Assembly (NCBI GenBank): GCA_958496175.1
Contig: OY292280.1
Span: 9,858,001 to 9,922,000, forward strand
Reading direction: 5' to 3'
DNA length: 64,000 nt
Source of the DNA: Sisyra terminalis
Taxonomy: Eukaryota > Arthropoda > Insecta > Neuroptera > Sisyridae
Shown here: positions 35,946 to 47,927 of the stretch, piece by piece
How the letters are laid out: each line of letters begins with the position of its first letter
How positions within the stretch are numbered: the stretch's first letter is position 1
Program-made: the position numbers and the translations under genes
Notes under the pieces: generated by a model
The model's input: the letters and a program-made list of their open reading frames with translations, nothing else
Told to the model about the DNA's origin: nothing
The model's database searches: none

Positions 35946-36124
35946 TTAATTGGTTTTCGTGAAATAAATATTGGATACCTAAAAAGTTTTTCCAATAAAT
36001 CGATCGTTTTTAGTGAGGATTCACTAGGATTCCTATTTCTCCTATTCAAAACCATTAAGTTATATACATTTAATCCTTTTAATATATTATATCTCCTGAT
36101 CAAACCCGTGGTTATCTCTAAATC

Positions 36125-36310
36125 TCAATAACTTTTGCAGGGATTAAGGTGGCCACTCCAAAACAGCAATATGCTAAATTCGAACCTTGTATCATGTAAA
36201 TTTTCGATATTTCTGAATTTACGGATTTTTATTAACCCTAGAGCCGCAAAGATTTTGGTAGTTATAAAGCGACAGAAAATAACAATTAAAAAAAATGCTT
36301 TCCGTTTGAA
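36125..36310 (+). mobile_element. tRNA-derived SINE, partial
   Basis: Shortened A-box region (AAGGTGGCCACTCC), B-box-like ATTCGAACCT, then the shared body: TTTACGGATTTTTATTAACC, CTAGAGCCG and AGTTATAAAGC. Confidence 0.6.
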
Positions 36311-36635
36311 AATTTGGTATCCCAATAGTGAACAAATTTTTAAATTTTCAGGAGCCTATTATTAAACCCGTTACTGATAAGAGTTCTAATTAATATAACA
36401 GTAAGATCCAGGAGAGCTTTTTTGTAGTTCTATATTAAGATTCTTTCCACTCTTCCCAAGACCTAAGCCATTCCATGCCGTACGGTAGAAAAAATCTTCT
36501 CTAATTATTTTCCCATTTGTGATTCGTCTATCTCAGTTACTTAATAAGCCCTTATGTCAAAAATAGGATTTGATCTAATTTAAAATGAAACATAAATATG
36601 AAATAATTAAACTATTTTTTTTTGGTCTTAGAAAT

Positions 36636-37310
36636 ATGGGTAGTGGAATCATAACTATTGATCCTGAATACGGTAGAGGTGGATTCCAGACAACGGAATT
36701 CCATAAGTATATTTTCCTGAATTCTAATGGACGCAGGGTTGTCCAATGCTTCTGCAAACCAATGGAATTGGAAGACAACTACGAATCCGTATTGGTTCGG
36801 GCTAAAGCCCATTGGCTTATCTCTGATATAGCTCGAAGCATTGCTTGTACCGTTTTACAACCAGGAAAAAATGTACACCAGGTATGTGAACCACCAGTTA
36901 CCTCTTTACAAAAGGAACTTGAACTGATAAAGAAATTATGTAAATGAAAGATTTTCTCGTTTAGTTTTAAGGATTTTGCATTTAATTTTTACCAGTTTGG
37001 GTCCTACTGATGAATTTTTCTAGAAGAAGTCACCATTTTTTATGAGTTCGGGTTCCTTACCTCTGGTTCCTTACCTCTTTGCCTCCTTATGGTTCCTTGC
37101 TTTTCATAGGTCTTCAGTATAAGTTACCAACATATTTATAAATTATAGATTGAAGTTCTTTGCCGTGGTATTGTGCTAAACCCCCACAGTACTGTCAGGG
37201 AAGTTTACCTGCAAATTTGGAAGTCTCAAGATGAATCAATGCCGTTACGTTTTCGGGTCAAGACTCTTAACTGCGAAAGATCCAACAATGAAAAAGTTGT
37301 GGAAGAATAG
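36636..37310 (+). CDS. Two-exon gene, 135 aa, Alba/Rpp20-like pattern (tentative)
   Basis: Coding exon 1 is 36636-36881 (82 codons, ending CAG|GTATGT). The intron is 36882-37148 (267 bp, ending ATTATAG), and exon 2 is 37149-37310 (53 codons plus TAG). Both exons are in phase 0. A poly(A) signal AATAAA follows at 37330. An acceptor (GGTCTTAG, 36631) stands four bases before the ATG, so a leader intron precedes it, possibly fed from the exon at 31251. Residues 52-106 (strand VLVRAK, helix ISDIARSIACTVL, strand IEVLCRG, helix TVREVYLQI) followed by strand LRFRVKTL remind me of the Alba fold, especially Rpp20/POP7 subunits of RNase P/MRP. This was judged by eye and the glycine-rich signature is weak. 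The C-terminal ten residues are polar. Unspliced, exon 1 would read on for 22 more codons to a stop. Confidence 0.65.
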
Positions 37311-37329
37311 TTAACCATCACTTACCTCT

Positions 37330-37335
37330 AATAAA
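37330..37335 (+). terminator. Poly(A) signal of the 36636 gene
   Basis: AATAAA 19 bp after the stop codon. Confidence 0.6.
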
Positions 37336-38248
37336 GTTAAAAATAATATAAAAAATTTATGAAGTTATAGATTATGATATATAGTTATATTTGCTTTGAA
37401 AGTGTTTTAAATCAATTTTTGGCAATTTCTTGCATGATTTTCACAATTTTGTCTAATTTTAATGTAGTATTGGAAATTTTGACTCTAAAAAGTATCGATT
37501 TAATATAAAAGGAACTACTATTTTCAAAAAATAGTATTAAAAATACCAAATTTAAACAGAAATTTATGGTACTTAATAAAATAAATTTTATAAATTTTAT
37601 CGTTTTTTTTTTTGAGTAATTCCTGAGTATGTTATGACCCAAAATTTCAGAATATTTTACATAAGTGTGTTCTAACGATGTTCAAAACTTATCGATTATG
37701 GATAAAAACGATAATTTCATCCATTAAAAACGATTTTTTTCTTCACTGTCGAATTTTGAGCCCGTGACCCTCCAGACTCCAAATTAGAAACGGTAAGGAG
37801 TACTAGAGTACTAGAGTTGTAAACTAATTTACTTTTAAGACGACTATTGGTAACTTTTAGTTGCAATAACTAATTTTTTCATCGTATTTACTCTAACATA
37901 CACAGAAAAGAGAGAAACAATTATTCTGTCAAATAATAAGCAAAAAAAAAAACTTTTCTACTATCGATTATTTTTTCCTTAAATCGATTATTACCGAAAA
38001 AAAAGATTTTTAATTAATTGATTTTTTTTCTCCTTAATGCCACATCCTTAACATATTAATGACAGTAAAATAAGTTATACGGTAAGTATTTTTAAGATTT
38101 TTTTCAAAAATTTTAACAATTTTACTAGGACGTATTTCTCGAGTTATTGATTGTAGTAAAAAATAATCATAAAAATTAAATATAATTGTTGAAGACCAAT
38201 TAAACTTTATATAAATTTATATTAAAAAAAAAAAATCAATTTAATACC
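37336..38248. other. Gene-less AT-rich stretch
   Basis: Nothing recognisable. The minus-strand frame at 37412-37642 is low-complexity AT-rich sequence. Confidence 0.5.
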
Positions 38249-38400
38249 GACTGGTGGCCGAGTGGTGAAGGTAACCACTCCAAAATCTTGTATTGAATAA
38301 ATTTTTGATATTTCTCGATTTACGATTCAGCCTAGAGTTACTAAAGACCTTGATAGTTATAAAGAAACGGTATGCAATAATTGAAAAAAAAATCAGTTAT
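38249..38400 (+). mobile_element. tRNA-derived SINE
   Basis: Head ACTGGTGGCCGAGTGGTGAA has the tRNA A box (TGGCCGAGTGG, Ser/Leu-like), then AACCACTCCAAAA, a degenerate B-box region, and the body ending CTAGAGTTACTAAAGACC...AGTTATAAAG with an A-rich tail. Confidence 0.7.
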
Positions 38401-38727
38401 TAAATAAATTATAACAATTTACAAATTCAACCCCGATTTTTCATAAAACAGGAGTGATATATGTTAATAATAATTATAATAATAAACGAACATATAAACG
38501 CATAATGGCAAAGACAGTGATCAAATATTGAAAACACTCAAGTGTAAGTGAAATACAATCAATGTCTCATATTTAAAATAGCTGACCGTTGTAATGGTTT
38601 CAACTATCACTTTGATTTCAATCAATTACCAATTTTAAATTGTATCAATATTGACCTGCTTTAAGGCCCCTAATGAATCAAGTAATTAATTGAATAAGAT
38701 TTTTCCACCGACTTTGAACAGTTATCT

Positions 38728-41256
38728 TCTATTATTATAAAGAGGAAAGATTTGATTGTTTGTTTGCTTTGAATAGGCTCCGAAACTACTTGATTGATTT
38801 GAAAAATTCTTTCACTGTTGGGAAGCTACACCATTTCCGGTGAACATAGGCTATATTCAATTTTCAAAAAAGTTAGGCATCCACACTAAAACTCCAATAA
38901 TGTGTGAAAAAAATATCAAAAAACTTTCTTACTACGCGTGCGCTGGCGATTTAACTAAAGAACGAACAACCGAATTTAATGAAACTTTATATTAGGATAC
39001 AACATAATTATCCACACACGTTAGGCTACTTATCATTCTTTAAAAATAATATGGGAATATATCCCCTACGTAAAAATTGAGGGATGAAAAAAAATATTTC
39101 ACTTTAGACAGGCGAGTTATATATCATTGGAAAGGTATTTAAAAGTTAAAAAATGATCTGTATTAATTTGTTTAGTTGAACTAATAAAAAGCACAGTAAT
39201 TTTATTTAAAGTACGAAAATTTGCCTTTTTGAAATATAAATGTTTTTATAGATAACAATCTGACAGTAAACTTTTTTTCTTACAAAATTGTTGTAATTAG
39301 ATCCTTAGGGTTGCTTAGTAAGGAAATATTAACGAAAAAATTAAAAAGTAATAATAATAATAATAAAAATATAAATACTAATAAAGCTAGAAGTAAATAA
39401 GTTTTTAAAACCGTGCAAATATAATATCGTATATTTATATACCCCCTCTAACTGATGAAATTTTAATATTCGGTGTATTCCTTATAAGAAGTAGGCATGG
39501 GATAAGAATTTTTGTGGAAATTCCTACCCTAACAGAGTGAATGGGGGTGATTAAGTTTATATGAGAAACTGTTAAGTTAATCAACAATCGAAATTTTGAA
39601 TTTAATGAGTGTTATTAATAAATAAATAATGAATCAATAATAAGTGTCTGCTTTAGTTATATTATTTTGATAACAGCATTTTAAATAACGTCATTTTACT
39701 TAATTAGTATGAAAGTTTATGTAGTAGGTACTTATACCAAATACCGAAGAGCCGGTTTTTTATTTTTGTTTGTTTTTCAACAATCAAATTTTTTAAAATC
39801 TAATTCTTTGAATCAATGATTGTGACCTGAAGCAATTATATATTCTGCTGAAAAGCATTAAGAGAGCAATTTTTTGTCAATATTTCATTATCATCAATAA
39901 ATATATAACATCTTCCATACTAACTTTTCTACAATTTAGAACAATTTTAAGACCAATTATTGTTATTGAATATAAATTAAATATTTGATTTTACTTCCAC
40001 GCTTTCCACCTATTTCCAACAATTTTGTATGTACAACGTTCAAATATGCGAAATCGAATTGCTTCTTAATCATAATTTAAATATAGAAGGTCGTAATTTT
40101 TTTCGTTTTACATTATAATTTAAAATATAATTGCCTATTTGTGACGATGAAATTTGAAAAGTGTTTTCCTTATAGGATGCCGTTATGTAATAAGAATGAG
40201 TTTTCGATAATTCCACCCCTTAAATAGTGAAAAAAGGGTGTCTAATTTTGTATGGCATAACGTCTAATAAACAATTGAAATTTCAAATTTCTTAATCAAA
40301 GTCCGTTAAAGGAGAAACGTTATTACTGCTTAATATAAAGCAAACTTGATTTATTATTAGAAACAAAAACTTGGGGTCTGCTTATAAATTTAAACTAATA
40401 AATATATCTGAAAAAGGTTAAGTTAAGTTTATAAGTGAGCTTTAAGTTTTTTGAATTTCACATATTGTAAACCTGAAAATCTGAAATAATTACATCAGTG
40501 AGCGAGTACCCTTTGAAATTCGGCGAACTAAAAGAAAATACTTACAGACATTTTATGGTAAGCCATAATGATAAAAGAAATTTAAAATACTCTTCCAGAA
40601 CAAACGGCATACGCCAAATCGTGTATGGTGAAGTCTAGACCATCCAATATGGTTTAATTATATAGTGGAAATTCAGATATTTCAATAATAAGTTTATAGA
40701 TACATAATGGTTATACTTGATTATGGAAGAACTGGGTTTCGTGCAATTGTACAAATTTCAATTTCGCGGTTGTGTTGTACATTGCAATAGTGTAATAGTT
40801 TTTGGAAGAAGGTTCATTCGGGAATCGAAATAGTGAGATGGGATTCTTACTATAAATCACAAATTTTGATCCTTAACTTCTGTTATTTTGACGCGAGTAT
40901 TTTGATACCTTTCGACTTTTTTACTTATAATTAAGACCGAATTTATTGAACTAGGCGATATTTTTTATTTATGTATAGATGCTGATTGATTTACGGATTA
41001 TTTGGTTCACGGTAGGCATACCTACCGTAGGTATACGCAATAGATATACTCTTTTTAGATATTTATAAATATTTTTTGAAAATTAATTGATCATTATATA
41101 CAAATATTTTATTCTTTGTAACAGTTTGTTAAATGTGTCTTTTAAGCCGACAAAATAGTGTTTTTAAATATGGTTATGTTTTTCGCAAAAGGAGTAATAA
41201 AAATATTTTTTTTTATATCACTTCAAATAGCAAATGTGAAAAGAAAATATGATCCA
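38728..41256 (+). mobile_element. Helitron, second subfamily, 3' truncated
   Basis: Perfect 5' end TCTATTATTATAAAGAGGAA at 38728; collinear with 18682-21199. It contains the palindromic ACCTACCGTAGGTATACG block but lacks the terminal GACGAAGTC hairpin and CTAG, ending near 41256 in unrelated sequence. Confidence 0.8.
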
Positions 41257-41599
41257 AGTTTTTTATTTTTTTAAATATTTTGACACAGACCTAACATTTC
41301 ACCGCTAAAAATTTGAAATGATTGTCTGACTTAACTGACTTTAAATTCAAATTATAAAAACTAGATGGTGTTATTTAGAAAAAAAGATACCCAAGAGTGC
41401 GAAATTAAGCTTGGGGACGAAATTTGGTGACTATACCTTATTTAATATTTTTTATAAATTTCCTGAGATAATAAAAGATACTAAGTTATATATAAATAAT
41501 TTGTCGAGCTTTCGGATGAGATATACTTTTTTCTTCATGTCCTAAATATAATAAACTCATAAGTTTGGCTTATTTGAAAAATCTACAATAAACTTTTTA

Positions 41600-41990
41600 T
41601 CCAAGAAAATAATAATTCAAACTTTTTTAAAATACGTCAAAATTGCATTCAACCTACCGTGGAGTAAGTGGCATTTGAACGACATATTAGATAATGTATA
41701 TCGTCGCTTTGAAGTATGAGAGATATTAATGCGCAATTTACGTAAAGAAAAATATTATTACACAAAAGATAATAAAAATGATTATGTCAACACTTGACAA
41801 TAAAATTGGATCAATCAATAATATTTTTCTTAAAGCAAACCATCTATTTATACTTTTCGAAAGTACGTAAAATTTTATAGACCTTAGCGTGGAGTAAGAG
41901 GCGCCTGATCCACACATTCAACAATATAAAAACCCTCATAAAATAAAGGAAATACTAATGGACAAAGTGGAAAATATGAAAATTTATTTT
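41600..41990. repeat. ~230-bp satellite-like dimer (TACCGTG family)
   Basis: Cores ACCGTGGAGTAAG at 41656 and AGCGTGGAGTAAG at 41886, 230 bp apart. The second is followed by CTGATCCACACATTCAACAA as in the other pairs. Confidence 0.6.
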
Positions 41991-42339
41991 ATAATTGACA
42001 CCTAATTAAGTGTAAATTTATCATTAAAAACTAATTAATAAAAAAATTGTCAAAAATTCTCTAATTAAATCCATTGGAATTGACTTGTAAAAAAAGTTAC
42101 GTAACTAATGATTTCAAATTGAAGTAAGCCTAATTTTCATAGAAAAAAGCAAAAATCTAGAAAATATAATGAAAAACTAAAAAGAAACATACATACACAG
42201 AAAAAATTAATTGGTTCAAAAATAAGTGGGACAATATTTATTTTGAAGAATACAATATATAATATTTTTTAATTAAAGATTAATTATTATTTATTTTACT
42301 TCCAGTATACATTCTATAGAGACGCAAAGCATATAGACA

Positions 42340-43557
42340 TTAGGGTGGGTCAAAAAAATCGATTATTTTTTTTTAAAAGTGACGCGGAAAAATAGGTTGC
42401 TAGACACCTTAAAAAAATTCTCACCAAGTATGAGCTCTTAATTTTAATAGGAAGATCCTCCGCATCGCAGTTTTGTATTTTTTTCTCAGTCCAATAGAAA
42501 AAAATTCATACCTCATCATTTATCGATTGGACAGAAAAATGTTTTGAAAGAATTTTTTAGAAAATTTAATGTTCTACAAAAAAGGTATTCTATATTTTTT
42601 CCGTAAGCCTCACTATTTGAAAGATATTAAGGATTTAATTTTGATTATTTTGAGACAAATTTCATTTTTGTTTATGAATTTTATAACTCGACAATAAATG
42701 ACTCTTATTCAATGCGCAATACAAATTTTTGTTGGAAATTAACTGCTCTATAAAAATGGTTTGTTATGTTTTGGCGATTAAATTAACCGTTCAAAAGATA
42801 TTCATCATCAAACTTTCATGTGGGTTTTAAAAGTTTTTGATGAGATATTCGAAAAATTTCAATTTAATTTATAATTTTTGAGAAAATTTACACGAATTTT
42901 AGTTTTTATCAACTGAGGAACTTCAAAATATTTTTCAAGTTTTTTTTTTTATGTTTAAGTATATTTGTCTCCATTTAAAAAAAATAAATTGTACATTATT
43001 TATCACTTAGTTAAATATTTATTAATAAAAAAAGTAAAGTTTTCATTATACATTTATTATGATATATTTCAGTATTAGAGAAAAACAATTTTTTGAAAAA
43101 TCTTTTGAAGGGTTAATTTAATCGCCAAAACATAAGAAACCATTCTTATAGAGCAGTTAATTTTCAACCAAAATTTGTATTGCGCATTGTATAAGAGTCA
43201 TTTATTGTCGAGTTATATAATTCATAAACAAAAATGAAATTTGTCTTAAAATAATCAAAATTAAATCCTTAATATTTTTCAAATGGTGAGGCTTACGGAA
43301 AAAATATAGAATACCATTTTTGTAGAGCATTAAATTTCCTAAAAAATTCTCTGTACATTTTTCTGTACAATCGATAAATGATGAGGTATGAATTTTTTTC
43401 TACTGGACTGAGAAAAAAATACAAAACTGCGATGCGGAGGATCTTCCTATTAAAATTAAGAGCTCATGCTTGGTGAGAATTTTTTTAAGGTATCTAGCAA
43501 CCCATTTTTCCGCGTCACTTGTAAAAAAAAAATACCGATTTTTTTGACCCACCCTAA
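42340..43557. mobile_element. 1.2-kb foldback element, TTAGGGTGGGTC...GACCCACCCTAA
   Basis: Near-perfect arms: 42340-42870 with 43030-43557, sharing TGACGCGGAAAAATrGGTTG near both ends. Flanked by TA dinucleotides. Each arm contains the TTTTTGTAGAgCATTAA-type motif shared with other foldback elements. No transposase. Confidence 0.85.
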
Positions 43558-43755
43558 TGTACATAGAACTGGAATATTACAATTGTAATGTAATGCAATG
43601 TACAATTATATGTATTTAAATCAAAGCAACAAAATTTAAAGTTACAAATTTTAAAACAAAATTACCAATCATAAAGTAAATAAATACAATTTTAATTGAA
43701 AATTAAAATCTATGTCAATGACTAGTCACTAAAGGTACCCATTGTGCTTATTAAA

Positions 43756-43923
43756 ATGGAGGACCAAGAATTTAAAACTGAAAAATTCTTGCCTAAATTT
43801 TTAGGAAGTCCGACAAAATTTGGAAAATCGTTCGATTTCCTTGATTTCAATATGCTAGATTTATTACTTTCAAAAAATATTATCATATATAAAGCAGTTG
43901 TCAACCAGTATACAGTAAGGTAG
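43756..43923 (+). CDS. Possible tiny gene or exon (55 aa), unknown
   Basis: The frame starts MEDQEFKTEKFLPKFLG and ends TAG at 43921-43923. Its composition is more protein-like than its neighbours (D, E, K, P, G present). A donor-like ACA|GTAAGG lies just before the stop, so it may instead be an exon. An AATAAA occurs about 60 bp downstream. I found no paralogue in the window and no promoter; a minus-strand frame over the same bases is its shadow or vice versa. Confidence 0.25.
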   Translation: MEDQEFKTEKFLPKFLGSPTKFGKSFDFLDFNMLDLLLSKNIIIYKAVVNQYTVR

Positions 43924-44406
43924 AATGGGGCCTAAAGGTCCGCGGATATAAAGAAGAGATTTATGTTATGTTTAAAATGACTAATAAAATCTTACAAATG
44001 AAAATCAAAAATATTTCATTGATTCAAATACTGTTATTAATTCATAGCACCATTTAAATACTTAAAATAAATACAGAACTTTTTGTCCCTTAGCCGTCCC
44101 TATTTGCCCCTAAGGGGCAAAAAGAGACAAACGACAAGGTCTAGAAAAAATGTGCAATGACAAACTTCTATATGGATGATTCCATTAAAAATTAAATTAA
44201 ACATGGCCAGATATTTGTTTGTTTGGTTAGTAATATACGTTTTAAATGAATAGAGTTGGTTTTCACAATATAATAAGAAATAGTAAAATTGGACCTTTAA
44301 ACCCTACCTTCCAAGTTATTTTTTTTCTAGAAAACTTTAAATATTTGAAATAAACATAATATTATAGAACTTCCATTAGTTTTTGTGAGTTTTTCTTCAT
44401 TTGGGA

Positions 44407-45247
44407 TGAAATTTTTTATTACTTCTTTGCATTTCTATTGGTATTAACTAATACTCCCATAAAATATAGTAAATACAAAAGATATTGCGTACACATCAGG
44501 ATTTAATGATATATATCACATATAAGTAACAAGATCAATTGTCTCATAAGTAAACCTAGACATCATAACGGCAATGCCCTCTTGTCCCAAGATATAACGG
44601 AAGTTCAAACTTTTTCCAAAAACGCCAAATTTTGTTCCGCTTACCGTGGGATATGTGACGTCTAATCCACACATTCCACAATATGTGCACCCCCAATAAA
44701 ATATGACAAATATTTTGATTACGTAAATAAAAAATAATACATACGAATATTCCATAAAAACATTAAGAACGCTCACTCTTATAGTTCATGTTTAAATTTT
44801 ATCGATTATCAACGTTGATCATAAGACAACATCAATTTTAACTTTTTCAGAATACGCAAAATTTTGTTGATCCTACCGTGCGGTAAGTGACGTCTGAAGC
44901 ACATATCAAACAAATTACCTGCCTTTACAAACTAAGATAGATTTATAGTTATGTACCTTTTCAAGAATGTGATGACATATCAGCAGTTAATTTTGAAAGT
45001 GGCGTAAGTCTATTTAAATAGATATACCAACCATGTAAATTATACTTAGTTAAGTGTAATTTTATTAACTTAGAAAAGCTTCATAATATGTCCAACGTAA
45101 TATTTAGTTGGTAAAAAAAATGCTTATAATTGACTAATTATGGGAGTAGAAGAAGTTTGTTTTCCAAAGGCAAAGGCCGAACCATAAAAAATAAATTAAT
45201 TGAAATATAAATTTTGCTTTTGTAAACAAATTTACTTTTATAAACTA
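44407..45247. repeat. Segmental duplication, block 1 (copy 2)
   Basis: Collinear with 17841-18681. Preceded at 44225-44310 by a segment related to 22350-22440, so the blocks are arranged in a different order here. An open frame at 44516-44776 (minus) lies inside repeats and also exists in part in copy 1. Confidence 0.85.
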
Positions 45248-45249
45248 TA

Positions 45250-45699
45250 TCTATTATTATAAAGAGGAAAGATTTGATTGTTTGTTTGCTTTGAATAATC
45301 TCCGAAACTACTTGACCGATTTGAAAAATTCTTTCACTGTTGGAAACCTACACTATTTCCGGTGAACATAGGCTATATTAAATTTTCAAAAAAATTAGGG
45401 ATCCATACTAAAACTCCAATAATGTGTGAAAAAATTACCAAAAAACTTTCTTACATCGCGTGCGCTGGCGATTTAACTAAAGAACGGAAGCACCGAATTT
45501 AATGAAACTTTCTATTAAGATACAACACAATTACCCACACACGTTAGGCTACTTATCATTCCCTAAAAATAATAAGGGAATGTATCCCCTACGTAAAAAC
45601 TGAAGGATGAAAAAAATTTTTACTTTAGACAGGCGAGTTATATATCATTGGAAAGGTATTTAAAAGTTAAAAAATGATCTGTTTTAATCTTTTTAGTTG
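45250..45699 (+). mobile_element. Helitron 5' fragment
   Basis: Starts TCTATTATTATAAAGAGGAA at the same flanking position as the Helitron in copy 1 (after TATAAACTATA) but stops after about 450 bp in TTTTAGTTGA. Confidence 0.8.
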
Positions 45700-45708
45700 A
45701 TATATGAG

Positions 45709-46610
45709 ATAGTATGTATAGTTATGTACCTTTTCAAGAATGTGATGACATATGAGCAATTAATTTTGAAAGTGGTGTAAGTTTATTTAAATAGATATAC
45801 CAACCATGTAAATTATACTTAATTAAGTGTATTTTTAATAACTTAGAAAAGCTTCATTATATGTCCAACGTAATATTAGCTGGTTAAAAAATTGCGTATA
45901 ATAGACTTATTATGGGAGAAGTAGAAGTTTGATTTCCAAAGGCAAAGGCCGAAAAACAAAAATAAATTAATTGAAATATAAATTTTGCTTTTGTAAGCAA
46001 ATTTACTTTTATAAACGATATTACATAAATAAGACCAAAATATAATTTATATGTTATCATATATAAACTGTAAATTTCTTAGATTTTAATACAAAATACC
46101 AATTTATAATGGTGGCTCATATCATTTTTTTAAATTTAAGTGCATTTTGTTTATATTTTTGATGATCTATAAATGATGATATTTGTTATTATTTAATTTA
46201 AAAACTACCAAAAATAGGGACGATCTTTTAAATGACTATTAAGGAATTAAAATTATGGAAAATACTAATATTTTTTTCCGGAAAAACATTTAATCGTACC
46301 AAAAAAAAAAATTATAAAAGATGAAAAATTGGAAAATTGTTGGAACGTTTAAAGACTTTCAGTGGCCTTTAAGAAAACTTTTTTGGGGGTTTATTTCTGG
46401 CAAGGGGACTATAAACATCATAAATTAACATATTTGAGTATGAGACTCGAAAAACAAAAAATTGTCGTTTTTTTTTGCACCATCCTAATATCCATGTTAG
46501 ATTTAGGCAAATAGTAGATACTAGGTCTACAATTTTCTCCACTTTGACCATTATAGAAGAAACATAGATATTTTAAAAATTGTGATGAATCTCGCAGATT
46601 AGAAAAATGG
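45709..46610. repeat. Segmental duplication: third copy of a block 1 end plus block 2 (copy 2)
   Basis: 45709-46014 repeats 18370-18681 and 46021-46610 repeats 21768-22339. The join at about 46015-46020 (TATAAACGATATTACATAAA) has no Helitron, showing what the locus looked like without the insertions present in copy 1. Confidence 0.75.
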
Positions 46611-46815
46611 GGAAGATCACATGCGGCCCGCGGGCCGCATTTTGGCCAACTCTGATTCAAGTCAAAGCTATTATGGATGGAAAATACGAGAAAATAATTC
46701 GAAAATTGGTCTGAATCTTAACAGGAAATTACCGTGAATCCAAATCATATTTATAAATTGGTCAAAATATTGGCCAACTTCATTGGTATGATAAATTCTT
46801 CTAAATAAATGTTTC

Positions 46816-46985
46816 ATGGGCCAACTGGTGGCCTAGTCGTTAAAATGACCGCTCCAATACTAACAGGTGGCAGATTAGAATCATATATCGACCAAATTTA
46901 CAAATTTGTAATAACTTTCAGGTTGCTAAAGACTTTGAAAGTTAAATAAATGATGATAAATATCAATTAAAAAAAAATTAGTCAT
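46816..46985 (+). mobile_element. tRNA-derived SINE, decayed
   Basis: Head CAACTGGTGGCCTAGTCGTTA (A box with two changes), GACCGCTCCAA, degenerate B box (TTAGAATCATA), body with TAACTTTCAGGTTGCTAAAG and an A-rich tail. Confidence 0.6.
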
Positions 46986-47454
46986 TAAGAAGATAGTTTT
47001 TGGGAACAAAACCCTAAAAAAATGGAGACATATAGAGAGATGGTCAACTATCTGCTGATGTGAAGTTCTTTTCTACAGTAGACAGCATTGTTTTGTGCTG
47101 CCCCATTAAAATTAATTATCAAACATTAATTTTAAAAAGCAGATTACGGAAAGATTTTTTTAGCGACATTGAACAAGCAAATGTATTGAAGTAATTAATA
47201 TTTAATCTGTTTAGAAAATGATGTAATAAATATAAGTTCAACAATTTCAATATTTTTTTTTGTTTGCATAGTGTACGGTTTTTTATCAGCAGCTTTTATT
47301 ATGAGTTCTACTACGTGCCATATTGGTCATTTCCATTGAGTAATCGAAAAGGTTACCAATTATTGTTCATAATTTATCGATTTAATGTAATTACATTTAT
47401 TTACTCGCAAATACCGCAAGTGTTTGCAGTGTTATTCAACCATTGATTGTTTAA

Positions 47455-47515
47455 GTAAGACCAGAATTTTATTCGATTATTAACGCCATTTTATATCGTT
47501 ATTTGTTTGTTTTAG
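47455..47515 (+). other. Leader intron of the 47517 gene
   Basis: TTTAA|GTAAGA (47455) to TTTGTTTTAG (47515), 61 bp; the ATG starts one base after the acceptor. The exon before it (about 47260-47454) has no long frame in the gene's register. A weak TATAAG lies near 47229. Confidence 0.5.
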
Positions 47516-47516
47516 A

Positions 47517-47927
47517 ATGGCTTCTGGGTCAACAATAAGCTGGGGTGGATCAAAGGTGAACAATGGTCCCACTTCATACACTCTTCATGTAACTTTTACT
47601 GGTGCTGATGAAGTGGTCCCAGCCATTATTTCGGTGTCCCATATTAACAGTAATACTACCATAAAGATTGAAATAATCCCCAAATATGAAATAAATGCTG
47701 ATAACATCTATATAACCAGACCCATTTCTGGACATGCTATACAACGAATCGCCAAACCGAAATCAAGTCTTGGATTCATTTTAGCCAGAGCACTTTGCCT
47801 AATTCTGAAGAAAACTGTTATTCTGAAAATTCGGGTCAACATTCGTAATCGGCTATCACTCATGCAAGACATCGAAAGACTTATGTATCAATTGATTGAA
47901 GAGCGTCCTGCCATCTTTAGACGTTAA
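47517..47927 (+). CDS. Small single-coding-exon gene, 136 aa, distant family A member
   Basis: The frame runs from ATG 47517 to TAA 47927; AATAAATAAA follows at about 47990. Balanced composition with no membrane span or signal peptide. The last 65 residues align without gaps by eye to the gene at 3024: SGH/DGS, a helix with ILARALC versus IADHLC, a strand ILKIRVNI versus FIYIRIEI, and a final helix MQDIERLMYQL versus LLQLMDYFVTI. Few residues are identical but the hydrophobic pattern and length agree, so I infer a distant relative with the same PAC3-like layout. The N-terminal 20 residues are Ser/Gly-rich. Unlike its relatives it has no intron inside the coding part, only in the leader. Confidence 0.65.
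   Translation: MASGSTISWGGSKVNNGPTSYTLHVTFTGADEVVPAIISVSHINSNTTIKIEIIPKYEINADNIYITRPISGHAIQRIAKPKSSLGFILARALCLILKKTVILKIRVNIRNRLSLMQDIERLMYQLIEERPAIFRR

Noticed and set aside
36612..36812. Minus-strand frames over the 36636 gene
   Set aside because: Antisense shadows; the plus strand has matching splice sites and a poly(A) signal.
38249..38330. tRNA-Ser/Leu gene
   Set aside because: Only the A-box side matches; no acceptor stem, degenerate B box, and the same head recurs on dispersed SINE copies.
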